In this document: piece by piece, positions 38,029-46,154 of the stretch
How the letters are laid out: every line of letters starts with the position of its first letter
Numbering within the stretch: position 1 is the stretch's first letter
Assembly (NCBI GenBank): GCA_028345065.1
Contig: JAOMCN010000004.1
Span: forward strand, 1-64,000
Origin: Rhodospirillales bacterium
GTDB lineage: Bacteria; Pseudomonadota; Alphaproteobacteria; Rhodospirillales; UBA2165
DNA length: 64,000 nucleotides
Reading direction: 5' to 3'
Notes under the pieces: generated by a model
Databases searched by the model: none
Told to the model about the DNA's origin: nothing
The model's input: the letters and a program-made list of their open reading frames with translations, nothing else
Position numbers and translations under genes: made by a program

Positions 38029-38526
38029 TGGCACCTTGGGTTTGGGCATTTGTTGGAGGCCTAGCTGGAACTCTTGTAATAGGATGTAGGTGCCCGAGGA
38101 CTTGCTAGGTTAGGTGTCAATGATGCTCTTGGGGGTCTTCTTGGCCGTTGGGTGGTTGGTTTTGCCCGGTTCGAATTCGTTATTGATGGTCATAAGGAGA
38201 TGGAATCCCCAGAAACACTTTTTGAATCGCGTCTGGGCGTTGCATTTCACTATATTTTCGGTGGAGGGGGAGTGGCACTGGTTTATCCGGTTTGGTTTGC
38301 CTACACAGATTTTGCATTTCCAGATAATCAAATCGTTCCGGGTTTAATTTTCGGGGCCCTGTCTGTTGGGTTAACTTGGTTCTTACAATATCCTTGTTTT
38401 GGTTTTGGTGTTTTTGGCCAACGGGAACCTGAAGGGTCTAGTACAATTTTTCCGCCTATTTTTCTACATTCGTTGTATGGACTTACTATTGGTATCGTCT
38501 TGCAAACCAGGCTTCAGGTATGCTGA
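38028..38526 (+). pseudogene. DUF2938-like membrane protein gene with a frameshift
   Basis: From ATG 38028 one frame gives MAPWVWAFVGGLAGTLVI and then runs into TAG. Shifting by one base at about 38081-38083 (GG in ATAGGATG) gives DVGARGLARLGVNDALGG and continues to 38526 through HYIFGGGGVALVYPVWFAY and FLHSLYGLTIGIVL. The joined protein of about 165 residues matches the four-helix DUF2938 pattern (GRW, GxxxHYxxG, and a late H-x-x-x-G helix). A single inserted G would explain it, either real or an assembly error. Only the second part appears in the track (38152-38526). Confidence 0.65.
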
Positions 38527-38655
38527 TAAGTTGATTTTGTAAAACTACACAGAAATTTGACTGCTCTTCGCGCAAAGGCTAACCCGATGGACTAAATCTT
38601 TTTTAAAGACTTTCAATTTTATATTCTTCGCTAGTTAACGCCCCGGGGGCAATAT

Positions 38656-39591
38656 ATGTCTGTTGTTCTTGAAATTTCACTGCCGGTCTTTGGGTTAATA
38701 TTGTGCGGATATGTGGCCGGCATAACCGGCATATTAGGGAAGCAGTCTGCTGCTGCGTTGAACGGTTTTGTTTTTTATTTTGCGTTACCGGCTCTATTGT
38801 TCGGATTTACCGCCCAAGCTCCCCTAATCGTAATTCTTAACTGGAACTTTATCGGATCAATTTTCTTTGGTTCTCTAGCCACTTATATCGTTGCATTAAT
38901 CATTGGATGGAGCGTATTTGGTTTTCGATTACCAATTATCGGAATTGCAGCTCTTAGTAGTGTATTTGCCAATACAGGGTATTTGGGAATACCACTATTC
39001 CTTACAGCTTTCGGTCCAGATCAAGCAGGCCCAGCAATTGTCGCTACAGTAACTGTAAATATCGTGTTTGTGGGTGGAACAATTTGTTTTCTGGAATTAG
39101 CAGGAAATAATAAAGCAACACCAGCGGTTACAATGATTAACGTTTTCAGAGCGCTCGCTAAAAATCCGTTAATTAGTGCCCCAGTTTTAGCTCTACCGTT
39201 TACAATTTTCGGCATTCAACTACCGGTATTAGCATCTCGTTTTCTTGATTTGCTGGGCTCCGCCGCTGCACCTGCTGCCCTTTTCGCTATTGGAATGTCC
39301 TTCGTTGAAAGAACTGTTAAATCGCGGCAGAGAGAAATAGGTGTTTTTGTTATGATTAAGATGCTCGTTCACCCATTTCTTACTTGGGTAATGGTGACCT
39401 ATTTTTTTGAACTTGAACCTTTCTGGGCATCTTCGGCAATTTTGCTTTCCGCCCTCCCTACAGCTGCCATGGCATTTGTGATTGCTCAAGAGAAAGAGGC
39501 ATATGTCGGCGAAGTTTCTAGCACTATTGTACTATCAACAGTCATTTCGGTAGTTACTATTTCAGTCCTGCTAGTGATACTGCCGAATTGA
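38656..39591 (+). CDS. AEC-family (auxin efflux carrier-like) transporter
   Basis: 311 residues, about 10 membrane helices. Typical AEC features: two halves, LPALLFGFTAQAP near residue 48-60, and SSVFANTGYLGIPLFLTAFG in the first crossing region. The bacterial members export or import organic acids such as malonate or malate; the substrate is unknown here. GGGGGCA lies upstream of ATG 38656. Confidence 0.9.
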   Translation: MSVVLEISLPVFGLILCGYVAGITGILGKQSAAALNGFVFYFALPALLFGFTAQAPLIVILNWNFIGSIFFGSLATYIVALIIGWSVFGFRLPIIGIAALSSVFANTGYLGIPLFLTAFGPDQAGPAIVATVTVNIVFVGGTICFLELAGNNKATPAVTMINVFRALAKNPLISAPVLALPFTIFGIQLPVLASRFLDLLGSAAAPAALFAIGMSFVERTVKSRQREIGVFVMIKMLVHPFLTWVMVTYFFELEPFWASSAILLSALPTAAMAFVIAQEKEAYVGEVSSTIVLSTVISVVTISVLLVILPN

Positions 39592-39644
39592 ATCGGATTA
39601 GATCCCCGTTGCTTGTTGAATATGTCAAGTCATGACTTAGTATT

Positions 39645-39663
39645 GAACAATTCGGCGTTGTTC
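39645..39663 (+). terminator. Small hairpin after the AEC gene
   Basis: GAACAA (39645-39650) and TTGTTC (39658-39663) pair around a 7-base loop, 54 bases after the stop. The palindrome AAGTCATGACTT lies just before it. There is no T-run, so terminator function is weakly supported. Confidence 0.3.
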
Positions 39664-39783
39664 GTGCGGTTGACATTAATCTGGTTAGAAAAAAATAAAT
39701 CCAGGATACATCAACAAATTTCTCAATACTAATCCAGCAATTGTAATTTGACGCTGATCCTATAACTCTATAGAAGCAACGGC

Positions 39784-39837
39784 GGGCCACGACCTCCCAA
39801 CGGGTCGCGACCCATCTGTGAGGATGGGAGAAGCTTT
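39784..39837 (+). promoter_or_regulatory. Orphan serC-leader-like RNA (duplicate)
   Basis: Two hairpins: CGACC (39790-39794) with GGTCG (39803-39807), and CCCATC (39811-39816) with GATGGG (39823-39828). The second covers the ribosome binding site GGGAGA of the truncated serC frame. This is the arrangement of the alphaproteobacterial serC leader. Here it now precedes a small unrelated ORF. Confidence 0.7.
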
Positions 39838-39949
39838 TTGAATACAATAGCCAAACCGGATGTTCGCCCGGTAAACCCTAATTTTTCTTCTGGACCATGC
39901 GCAAAACGGCCTGGCTGGACTTTAGCCGGACTCAGTGATGCCGTGCTTG
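39784..39949 (+). repeat. Left copy of a 166-bp direct repeat (serC leader plus 37 codons)
   Basis: This block matches 43035-43200 without gaps at an offset of 3251 bases; I count 8 mismatches in 166. Similarity stops sharply after CCGTGCTTG on the right and fades gradually on the left. The sharp right edge is the likely junction of whatever event separated the two copies. Confidence 0.95.
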
Positions 39950-39969
39950 TAAATCGGCTAAAAAAATAA
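39838..39969 (+). pseudogene. Truncated serC 5' fragment (43 codons)
   Basis: From TTG 39838 it encodes the same N-terminus as SerC ([21 protein letters not shown] and onward) for 37 codons, then unrelated VNRLKK and a TAA at 39967. The stop is 2 bases before ATG 39972, so translation of this fragment could feed the next ORF. Confidence 0.9.
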
Positions 39970-39971
39970 GA

Positions 39972-40199
39972 ATGGCTAGGGTAGATGCACAGGCTAAACG
40001 CCAAGACTTATATTCAGTGATGTATTCTGATCCCGCATTTGAACTTCAATTGATTGAACTTGAGAATGCCAGAGCTGAACTCGCTCAAAAGAGAGCTGAA
40101 CTTGCAATTACCAATGCAGAGGCTCAACGCGCTAATAAAGAAACGTTAGCTAATATGGCCACATTTGGAATAGAAACCCGACAGGCTAATCAGGAATAA
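39972..40199 (+). CDS. Small hypothetical coiled-coil protein
   Basis: 75 residues, not recognised. MARVDAQAKRQDLYSVM is followed by a Glu/Ala-rich helix with heptad spacing (ELENARAELAQKRAEL). The same frame continues past the TAA for 15 sense codons ending GLGRRKKS, a plausible original C-terminus, so the stop may be premature. Its only nearby ribosome-loading signal is the duplicated serC leader and fragment immediately upstream. Confidence 0.5.
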   Translation: MARVDAQAKRQDLYSVMYSDPAFELQLIELENARAELAQKRAELAITNAEAQRANKETLANMATFGIETRQANQE

Positions 40200-40533
40200 A
40201 TCAACAGGATGGCAATGGCCGGGCTTGGCCGACGAAAAAAGTCATAGAAGTGCCATATCCAAAATTGCGCATGTCCGCTTCACCCCCTAGACCAAACGAA
40301 ACCGATGAAGGCAATTTCGGCTCCTGTTGACCCAATTCGGACTCACGTTTTAATTCCAATTTGCCCAACCCACTTGCCTATTAATATCCTCAATAGAATA
40401 TAAGCACACCAGAATATAAGCACACCGGTCGCTAACCGTTTTCATTCCGATTTCGGTCTCAGAATAGTATTGCAAAATGGACAATTGTATTGTTTTTAAA
40501 TTGATGAGAATTGCTCCAGGGGATATTCTGTAA
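40200..40533. other. Non-coding stretch with short repeats
   Basis: No gene seen. It contains ATGTCCGCTTC at 40271-40281, a half-copy of the palindrome at 42347-42377, and the 16-bp tandem repeat at 40395-40426. It precedes the TPR-methyltransferase gene and should carry its promoter. Confidence 0.5.
40395..40426 (+). repeat. Perfect 16-bp tandem repeat
   Basis: AGAATATAAGCACACC at 40395-40410 is repeated exactly at 40411-40426, about 110-140 bases upstream of the TPR-methyltransferase start. Confidence 0.9.
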
Positions 40534-42048
40534 ATGAATAATATTCATCAGCTTTTAACTTCTGCAACCCGGGCTTATGAACAGAACCGGCTAACGGTCG
40601 CCAAGCAGAAAGTCAGAAATATCCTCAACGTGCAACCTGACCACCCTGAAGCCCTTCATTTGTTGGGTACTATTTCCTATCAAAATGGAAACCTTGAACA
40701 TGCGGAAGAATGTATGCTCCGTTCACTTGAGTTAGACCGCACGAACAATGATGTACGGGTCAAATTAGCGACCCTCTATAGGGAAAGTGGTCAGCTCAGC
40801 CAAGCTCTTGAGCAATTTCAGATTTTATCCCAGTTTAATCCGGAATCCCCAGAAATTCTTTATAACATTGGAAATGCCCTGAATGATTTGGACCGCCAGG
40901 AAGAAGCCGTCAGCTTTTTTCGTCAGGCACTAATCCTCCGGCCCAAATTTGTCGAAGCGATTTTCAATTTGGGGAATATCTACGATGCGCTAGAGCAGTG
41001 GTTTGAGGCAATCGGCTGCTACAAACAGGTAATTGAAATTAAACCTGATTTTGTCCCGGCTTATTCCAATTGCGGATATTGCTACATAAAATTGGGGCAA
41101 ATCAGAGAAGCCTTCGAATGCTATCAAACCGCTGTATCTTTGGCGCCAAATGATACCTGGAGTTACGTAAATTTGGCTAATGCTCAGCGTGGAATTGGCT
41201 TGTTGGACGAAGCGAAATTAAGTTTTGGAACGGCCATTGAACAAGACCCGGACTTCACATTGGCCCATTTAAATCTTCATGCCTGCCTCTATGGAGAAGA
41301 TAAAGAAAAAGCGTCACGGTGTCTGGAACAAGTCCTTAGGATCGAACCGAATCATCAGCGAGCGAATTTTTATCTGGGAACTATTCGGGATTTTCAGGGG
41401 CGTGCGGACAGCGCAAAAAATCACTTTAAAATCGCCCGTAAGGGAAACTCCAAGATCGATTTTCTCATCGACTCCTGGGACTATGTTTGTTCAGTCGAAT
41501 CATCCACCTACCGGCTACTAGGAACCAACCGGGAAATGTGGGAATGGGCATTGGAAAATGCGAATGTTGACGGATTGATGCTGGAGTTCGGGGTCAGGTT
41601 CGGAACATCTATCCGTCAGATTGCCGAAATAACTGATCAAATCATACACGGATTTGACTTGTTTGAAGGTCTACCCGAAGAATGGGGGGATCTGCCAAAA
41701 GGTGCCTATACCACTCGCGGAGTAATTCCGGATGTGCCAGATAATGTCGAACTTCACGTCGGATTGTTCGAGAATTCGCTTCCCCAATTTGTCGAATCTA
41801 ACCCAGCCCCGATAAAGTTTATGAACGTGGACTGCGATCTATATAGTGCAACCAAAACTATTTTTGATAATCTGGCGGGCCAAATCGTACCCGGCACCGT
41901 AATCATCTTCGATGAATACTTCGCCAATCCTACATGGCGTGAAGACGAATTCAAAGCTTTTCAGGAAGCCGTTCAGTCCAACGGCTGGTCATACGATTAT
42001 CTGGCTTTCAGCCTGCCAACACGGCAGGTTTCCGTTAAAATCCGGTAA
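40534..42048 (+). CDS. TPR protein fused to a TylF/MycF-like methyltransferase domain
   Basis: 504 residues. About eight to nine TPR units fill residues 5-320 (for example LGNIYDALEQWFEAIGCYKQ). The C-terminal ~170 residues look like a class I SAM-dependent methyltransferase of the TylF/MycF or macrocin-O-methyltransferase type: MLEFGVRFGTSIRQIAE, GFDLFEGLPEEW, and the metal-binding stretch FMNVDCDLYSATK followed by VIIFDEYF. Such fusions are often linked to surface glycan or secondary metabolite modification, but no glycan gene is next to it. It is the main gene between the two serC repeats. The long 5' and 3' non-coding flanks differ from the tightly packed neighbours. Confidence 0.85.
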   Translation: MNNIHQLLTSATRAYEQNRLTVAKQKVRNILNVQPDHPEALHLLGTISYQNGNLEHAEECMLRSLELDRTNNDVRVKLATLYRESGQLSQALEQFQILSQFNPESPEILYNIGNALNDLDRQEEAVSFFRQALILRPKFVEAIFNLGNIYDALEQWFEAIGCYKQVIEIKPDFVPAYSNCGYCYIKLGQIREAFECYQTAVSLAPNDTWSYVNLANAQRGIGLLDEAKLSFGTAIEQDPDFTLAHLNLHACLYGEDKEKASRCLEQVLRIEPNHQRANFYLGTIRDFQGRADSAKNHFKIARKGNSKIDFLIDSWDYVCSVESSTYRLLGTNREMWEWALENANVDGLMLEFGVRFGTSIRQIAEITDQIIHGFDLFEGLPEEWGDLPKGAYTTRGVIPDVPDNVELHVGLFENSLPQFVESNPAPIKFMNVDCDLYSATKTIFDNLAGQIVPGTVIIFDEYFANPTWREDEFKAFQEAVQSNGWSYDYLAFSLPTRQVSVKIR

Positions 42049-42653
42049 GCTATGATCAAAACAAACAGCAAAAATCGGTTACACTTTGCAAAGTTATTCT
42101 GGTGGCTCGAATGATACCTCGTAACAGCATGGCAACAGGACTAAGCTTCAAACCACCTTGCCAGCCCAGCAAGATAGTTTTCAGGGAGACCTCGACCGGC
42201 GCGGTGGTTATTGCATTATCTAAAATGCTGCTTTTGATGCTGTGGACGACTCCCACCGCCGACATCGCAATGTGCCAAAATTAGCATAGCCAACCCGTAC
42301 GGATGGCGGTTTTTGGTTAAAAACGGAAGTCAAGCGCAAGGAAATTAATGTCCGCTTCGCCCTCGTAAGCGGACATTCAGCGGGCTCGAGTTATGGGATA
42401 AATCTGGGATCACCCGGTTCTTAAAGACCATGTTTATACTCTCTTTGCCCGGCTATATACGATCCATTTCTCTAATTACCGTTTAACTTGGTGGTGATTT
42501 TCCCGGCTGTAGGTTGCTTGCCGCCGACTACAATAACGCCAACACCCTGGCTACAACTCATGAGCGTAAATCAGCGAAATTGATTATATTCCGAGTTTTA
42601 GCGCGGCCTCTGCGATTTCGGAGATTTCACATTTCAATTACCGTAAATTGCAG
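42049..42653. other. Non-coding stretch, about 0.6 kb
   Basis: The antiparallel track ORFs at 42056-42265 (-) and 42102-42284 (+) overlap and match no family I know. The one clear structure is the 11-bp inverted repeat at 42347-42377. No transposase remnant recognised. Confidence 0.45.
42347..42377. repeat. Perfect 11-bp stem-loop palindrome
   Basis: AATGTCCGCTT (42347-42357) and AAGCGGACATT (42367-42377) around the 9-base loop CGCCCTCGT. The first arm plus loop resembles 40271-40287 (15 of 17 bases equal). It looks like a dispersed intergenic repeat family; a missing T-run argues against a plain terminator. Confidence 0.8.
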
Positions 42654-42803
42654 TTATTCAATTTCCTCATCCGCATCAGTAGCGCAGTGAGTACGATAGA
42701 TTTCTTCAATCTCCGCGCGGAACCTTTCTTTCACTTTTTCCAGAGGCGGATGGCCACAAATTCTAGCGTATGCAATTTCTATGTCTTCAAGTATAATTTT
42801 CAT
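42654..42803 (-). CDS. Possible 49-residue acidic/helical protein
   Basis: Below the track's size cut-off. ATG 42803 to TAA 42654 encodes MKIILEDIEIAYARICGHPP, then a charged helix LEKVKERFRAEIEEIYRTH and an acidic end DADEEIE. The amphipathic pattern looks protein-like, but there is no clear ribosome binding site and I do not recognise a family. Confidence 0.35.
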   Translation of the reverse strand: MKIILEDIEIAYARICGHPPLEKVKERFRAEIEEIYRTHCATDADEEIE

Positions 42804-43034
42804 AGAAGTATTTAAGAATTAATGCTGAAAGTTTGTGTTGGCGCATTCGCTCGCCAGAAAATGAGCCCAACAATTTGCCCCTTAGTTACTGCTTAGCTGG
42901 CATCCGAAAAATTCCATTGTGCTAGCTGGCTGTAGCACGTAGACAATGCTCGCTGCACAAAAAGGGTCCCAACTATAGTTTGATTAAAGTTGGAAATCCG
43001 CTTGACTAATCCTTTAGAAACAATAGGTTGCAGT

Positions 43035-43088
43035 GGGCCACGGTCCCCCAACGGGTCGCGATCCATCTGTGAGGATGGGAGAAACGTT
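43035..43088 (+). promoter_or_regulatory. serC leader RNA
   Basis: The alphaproteobacterial serC leader is a cis-regulatory RNA upstream of serC-serA whose last stem covers the ribosome binding site. Here CGGTC (43041-43045) pairs with GGTCG (43054-43058), and TCCATC (43062-43067) pairs with GATGGG (43074-43079), which includes part of the Shine-Dalgarno GGGAGA. Compared with the left copy, A to G, C to T and C to T changes all keep pairing as G-U wobbles. It probably controls serine synthesis, but the ligand or mechanism is unknown. Confidence 0.75.
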
Positions 43089-43200
43089 TTGAATACAATA
43101 GCCAAACCGGATGTTCGCCCGGTAAACCCTAATTTTTCTTCTGGTCCATGCGCAAAACGGCCTGGTTGGACTTTAGCCGGACTCAGTGATGCCGTGCTTG
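43035..43200 (+). repeat. Right copy of the 166-bp direct repeat
   Basis: Matches 39784-39949 without gaps, 8 mismatches. This copy is in place at the head of intact serC. Confidence 0.95.
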
Positions 43201-44258
43201 GGCGGTCACACCGTTCGTTGGAGGGAAAGGCTAAGCTCCAATTGGTTCTCGATAAAACACGAGCGCTACTCAATATACCTAAGGAATTTAGGATCGGTAT
43301 TGTGGCGGCATCTGATACGGGAGCTATTGAGATGTCTCTTTGGTCGATGCTTGGAACGAGGGGAGTTGATATTTTAGCCTGGGAAAGTTTTGGTCGGGGT
43401 TGGGTTTTGGATGTGGAGAATCAATTAAAACTTCCAAATTCTCGAGTTCTAGATGCTGAATATGGTAAATTGCCTGACCTGTCTGAAGTTGATTTTAGCC
43501 GTGACGTCGTTTTTTTGTGGAACGGAACTACTTCGGGTGTCCGGGTTCCAAATGGCGACTGGATCCGGGTTGATCGGCAAGGATTAACCATTTGCGATGC
43601 GACTTCGGCAATTTTTGCCATGGAGTTGCCTTGGGAGAAATTGGACGTAATTACCTATTCCTGGCAGAAGGTCATGGGAGGGGAGGCACAGCACGGAATG
43701 CTTATTTTGAGTCCGCGTGCGGTGGAACGTCTTGAAACATATACACCACCTTGGCCAATACCAAAAATATTTCGTTTAACTTCAGACAGCAAACTGATTG
43801 AGGGCATATTCACGGGCGCTACCATTAACACCCCATCCATGCTGTGTGTGGAGGATGCTTTAGATGGCCTCAATTGGGCTGAGAGCGTCGGCGGAGTTCA
43901 GGCGTTGATCGTCCGTTCAGAAGCTAATTTGACAGTTTTGAGAAAGTGGGTAGAAGGATCAGAAGATGTTGACTTTCTCGCTGAAGATCCTGAAACGATT
44001 TCTAGTACATCCGTATGTATCAAAATTACAGCACCTTGGTTTTGTGGGTTAGGGTTAAAAGAACAAAGACGCATAACAAACAAAATTAGCACACTCTTGG
44101 AAGAAGAGGCTGTTGCTTACGATATTAATGCCTACCGGGACGCCCCGCCTGGGCTTCGCATTTGGGCTGGCTCCACTGTAGAAGTGACAGATCTTGAAGC
44201 TTTGACGCCTTGGATTGATTGGGCAATTTCTTTAGCACAATTAGAATGTACATCTTAG
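43089..44258 (+). CDS. serC: Phosphoserine aminotransferase (alphaproteobacterial long form)
   Basis: 389 residues from TTG 43089, with GATGGGAGA upstream; the track start 42990 would translate the leader [35 protein letters not shown] and the PLP lysine region [17 protein letters not shown] fit the TIGR01365 type of SerC. Converts 3-phosphohydroxypyruvate to phosphoserine with glutamate. It is 22 bases before serA, so the two form an operon. Confidence 0.95.
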   Translation: MNTIAKPDVRPVNPNFSSGPCAKRPGWTLAGLSDAVLGRSHRSLEGKAKLQLVLDKTRALLNIPKEFRIGIVAASDTGAIEMSLWSMLGTRGVDILAWESFGRGWVLDVENQLKLPNSRVLDAEYGKLPDLSEVDFSRDVVFLWNGTTSGVRVPNGDWIRVDRQGLTICDATSAIFAMELPWEKLDVITYSWQKVMGGEAQHGMLILSPRAVERLETYTPPWPIPKIFRLTSDSKLIEGIFTGATINTPSMLCVEDALDGLNWAESVGGVQALIVRSEANLTVLRKWVEGSEDVDFLAEDPETISSTSVCIKITAPWFCGLGLKEQRRITNKISTLLEEEAVAYDINAYRDAPPGLRIWAGSTVEVTDLEALTPWIDWAISLAQLECTS

Positions 44259-44280
44259 AGAGAAGTTGAGGATGGTTACG

Positions 44281-45858
44281 ATGCCAAAGGTCTTAATTTC
44301 CGACACCATGAGCCCCCGAGCGGCTGAAATTCTTAAGGAGCGGGGTATTGAGGTAGATGTTATCCCCGACATGAGCCCCGATGACTTGAAAGCTTGTATA
44401 GGTGGGTATCATGGTTTGATAGTTAGGTCTGCAACTAGCGTCACATCCCAAATATTGGAAGGTGCTAAAAATTTAAAAATAATCGGCAGAGCGGGGATTG
44501 GTGTCGATAATATTGATATTTTGGCTGCTTCAGCCAAAGGTGTCGTTGTAATGAATACACCCTTCGGCAATTCAATTACGACAGCAGAGCATACTATCGC
44601 GATGATGTTCGCCTTAGCCAGAAATATTGCTGCGGCAAGTGTATCAACACATGCCGGTAAATGGGAAAAAGCCAAGTTTGTTGGGATCGAACTTTCCGGT
44701 AAAACACTTGGTATTATTGGTTGCGGTAATATTGGTTCTATTGTCGCAGAAAGGGCTATTGGACTAAAGATGAAAGTCGCGGCTTATGATCCATTTCTAT
44801 CGCCTGAAAGGGCAACTAAAATCGGTGTAGATAAAGTAGAGTTGGACGACCTATTTGCACGTTCTGATGTTATTAGCCTTCACACACCTTTGACCGACGC
44901 TACCCGCGGTATAATCAATCGCCGCGCAATTGAGAAAATGAAAAATGGTGTTCACATCATTAACTGCGCGCGAGGTGGTCTCATCGATGAGGGAGATCTA
45001 AAGATAGCTGTCGAATCTGGAAAGGTTTCTGGCGCAGCGTTAGACGTGTTCTCCAAGGAGCCTGCAACAGAAAATGCCCTATTCGGAAATCAAAAAATTA
45101 TAGCTACTCCTCATTTGGGAGCTTCGACGAATGAAGCACAGATCAATGTTGCCATCCAGATTTCTGAACAAGTTTCCGATTATTTGCTAAATGGTGCGGT
45201 CGTACATGCTTTAAATATGCCTTCAGTAAGCGCTGAAGATGCCCCCAAATTGTCTCCGTATTTGAAGCTTGCGGAACAATTGGGAAGCTTTGCCGGTCAA
45301 GTGACAAATACCGCAATTAAGAAGGTTAGCGTAGATTATTGTGGTCACGTTTCCGGGCTTAACACGAAGCCTTTGACGGCTATAGTATTGAAGGGCTTAC
45401 TCACGCCTCTTTTAGAGTCAGTCAACATGGTTAGTGCACCGATAGTGGCAAGGGAGCGCAATATCGAAATTACCGAAGCTACAAGCGAAACGTTGGACGA
45501 ATTTCAAACCTTGATTAAATTAACAATTACTACGGAAAAACAGGTGCGTTCGGTAGCTGGAACTTTGTCTCACGGAGATCGGCCCAGAGTAGTTGAGATA
45601 AAGGATATCGCTATAGATGCCGAGCTAGGCCCCAATATGCTATATATTACCAACGAGGATAAGCCAGGTTTCATTGGTAATCTTGGTACGACATTAGGGG
45701 ACGCGGGAATAAATATCGCAACCTTCAATTTAGGTCGACAAAAGACCCATGGCAATTCCATAGCCCTGATTGAAACTGATGGACCGGTACCAGACGAGAT
45801 AGCAGAAAAGGTCCGCCGCCTACCCCACGTAGTTCAGGTTGTCCCGCTAACCTTTTAG
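44281..45858 (+). CDS. serA: D-3-phosphoglycerate dehydrogenase
   Basis: 525 residues from ATG 44281 (MPKVLISDTMSP), GAGG upstream; the track adds five residues. NAD domain LGIIGCGNIGSIVAERA, catalytic His region TPHLGASTNEAQ, NCARGGLIDEGDL, an intervening domain, and a C-terminal ACT domain (MLYITNEDKPGFIGNLGTTL). First step of serine synthesis from 3-phosphoglycerate. The ACT domain suggests allosteric control. Confidence 0.97.
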   Translation: MPKVLISDTMSPRAAEILKERGIEVDVIPDMSPDDLKACIGGYHGLIVRSATSVTSQILEGAKNLKIIGRAGIGVDNIDILAASAKGVVVMNTPFGNSITTAEHTIAMMFALARNIAAASVSTHAGKWEKAKFVGIELSGKTLGIIGCGNIGSIVAERAIGLKMKVAAYDPFLSPERATKIGVDKVELDDLFARSDVISLHTPLTDATRGIINRRAIEKMKNGVHIINCARGGLIDEGDLKIAVESGKVSGAALDVFSKEPATENALFGNQKIIATPHLGASTNEAQINVAIQISEQVSDYLLNGAVVHALNMPSVSAEDAPKLSPYLKLAEQLGSFAGQVTNTAIKKVSVDYCGHVSGLNTKPLTAIVLKGLLTPLLESVNMVSAPIVARERNIEITEATSETLDEFQTLIKLTITTEKQVRSVAGTLSHGDRPRVVEIKDIAIDAELGPNMLYITNEDKPGFIGNLGTTLGDAGINIATFNLGRQKTHGNSIALIETDGPVPDEIAEKVRRLPHVVQVVPLTF

Positions 45859-46063
45859 ATAATTTAACTCGTCAGGTTGAGACAGCGGGCTATTGCAACG
45901 TTTCTAATTGTCCATCAGAAAATCAAAAAGGCATTTGATTTTTGACTTGCATTTATAAGTATTTCCAAAGTAACTGCAGAAGAAAATTACCTTGTTCTCA
46001 TCTTGTCGTTTGATTCTTAATAAGTTTTTTTACTTATCCACTTGATTTACCAACTGAGTCAGA

Positions 46064-46078
46064 CCAAACTTCGTTTGG
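46064..46078 (+). other. Short hairpin in the serA-coxS gap
   Basis: CCAAAC (46064-46069) pairs with GTTTGG (46073-46078) around TTC, about 205 bases after serA and 75 before coxS. The 296-base gap holds no gene. The hairpin could be a terminator remnant or part of the cox leader. Confidence 0.3.
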
Positions 46079-46154
46079 CTAACAAAAACTTCATAAAGTG
46101 GCCAAAGATAAATTAGTTAAGTAATCGTTGGTCACCAAAACGGGGAGAAATACA

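Noticed and set aside
42056-42284. Antiparallel track ORFs of 69 and 60 residues
   Set aside because: They overlap on opposite strands, have no ribosome binding site and no recognisable family; no transposase motif seen.
39784-43200. Complete mobile element or prophage
   Set aside because: The flanking repeats suggest an insertion, but no integrase, transposase, terminal inverted repeat or phage gene was found between them.
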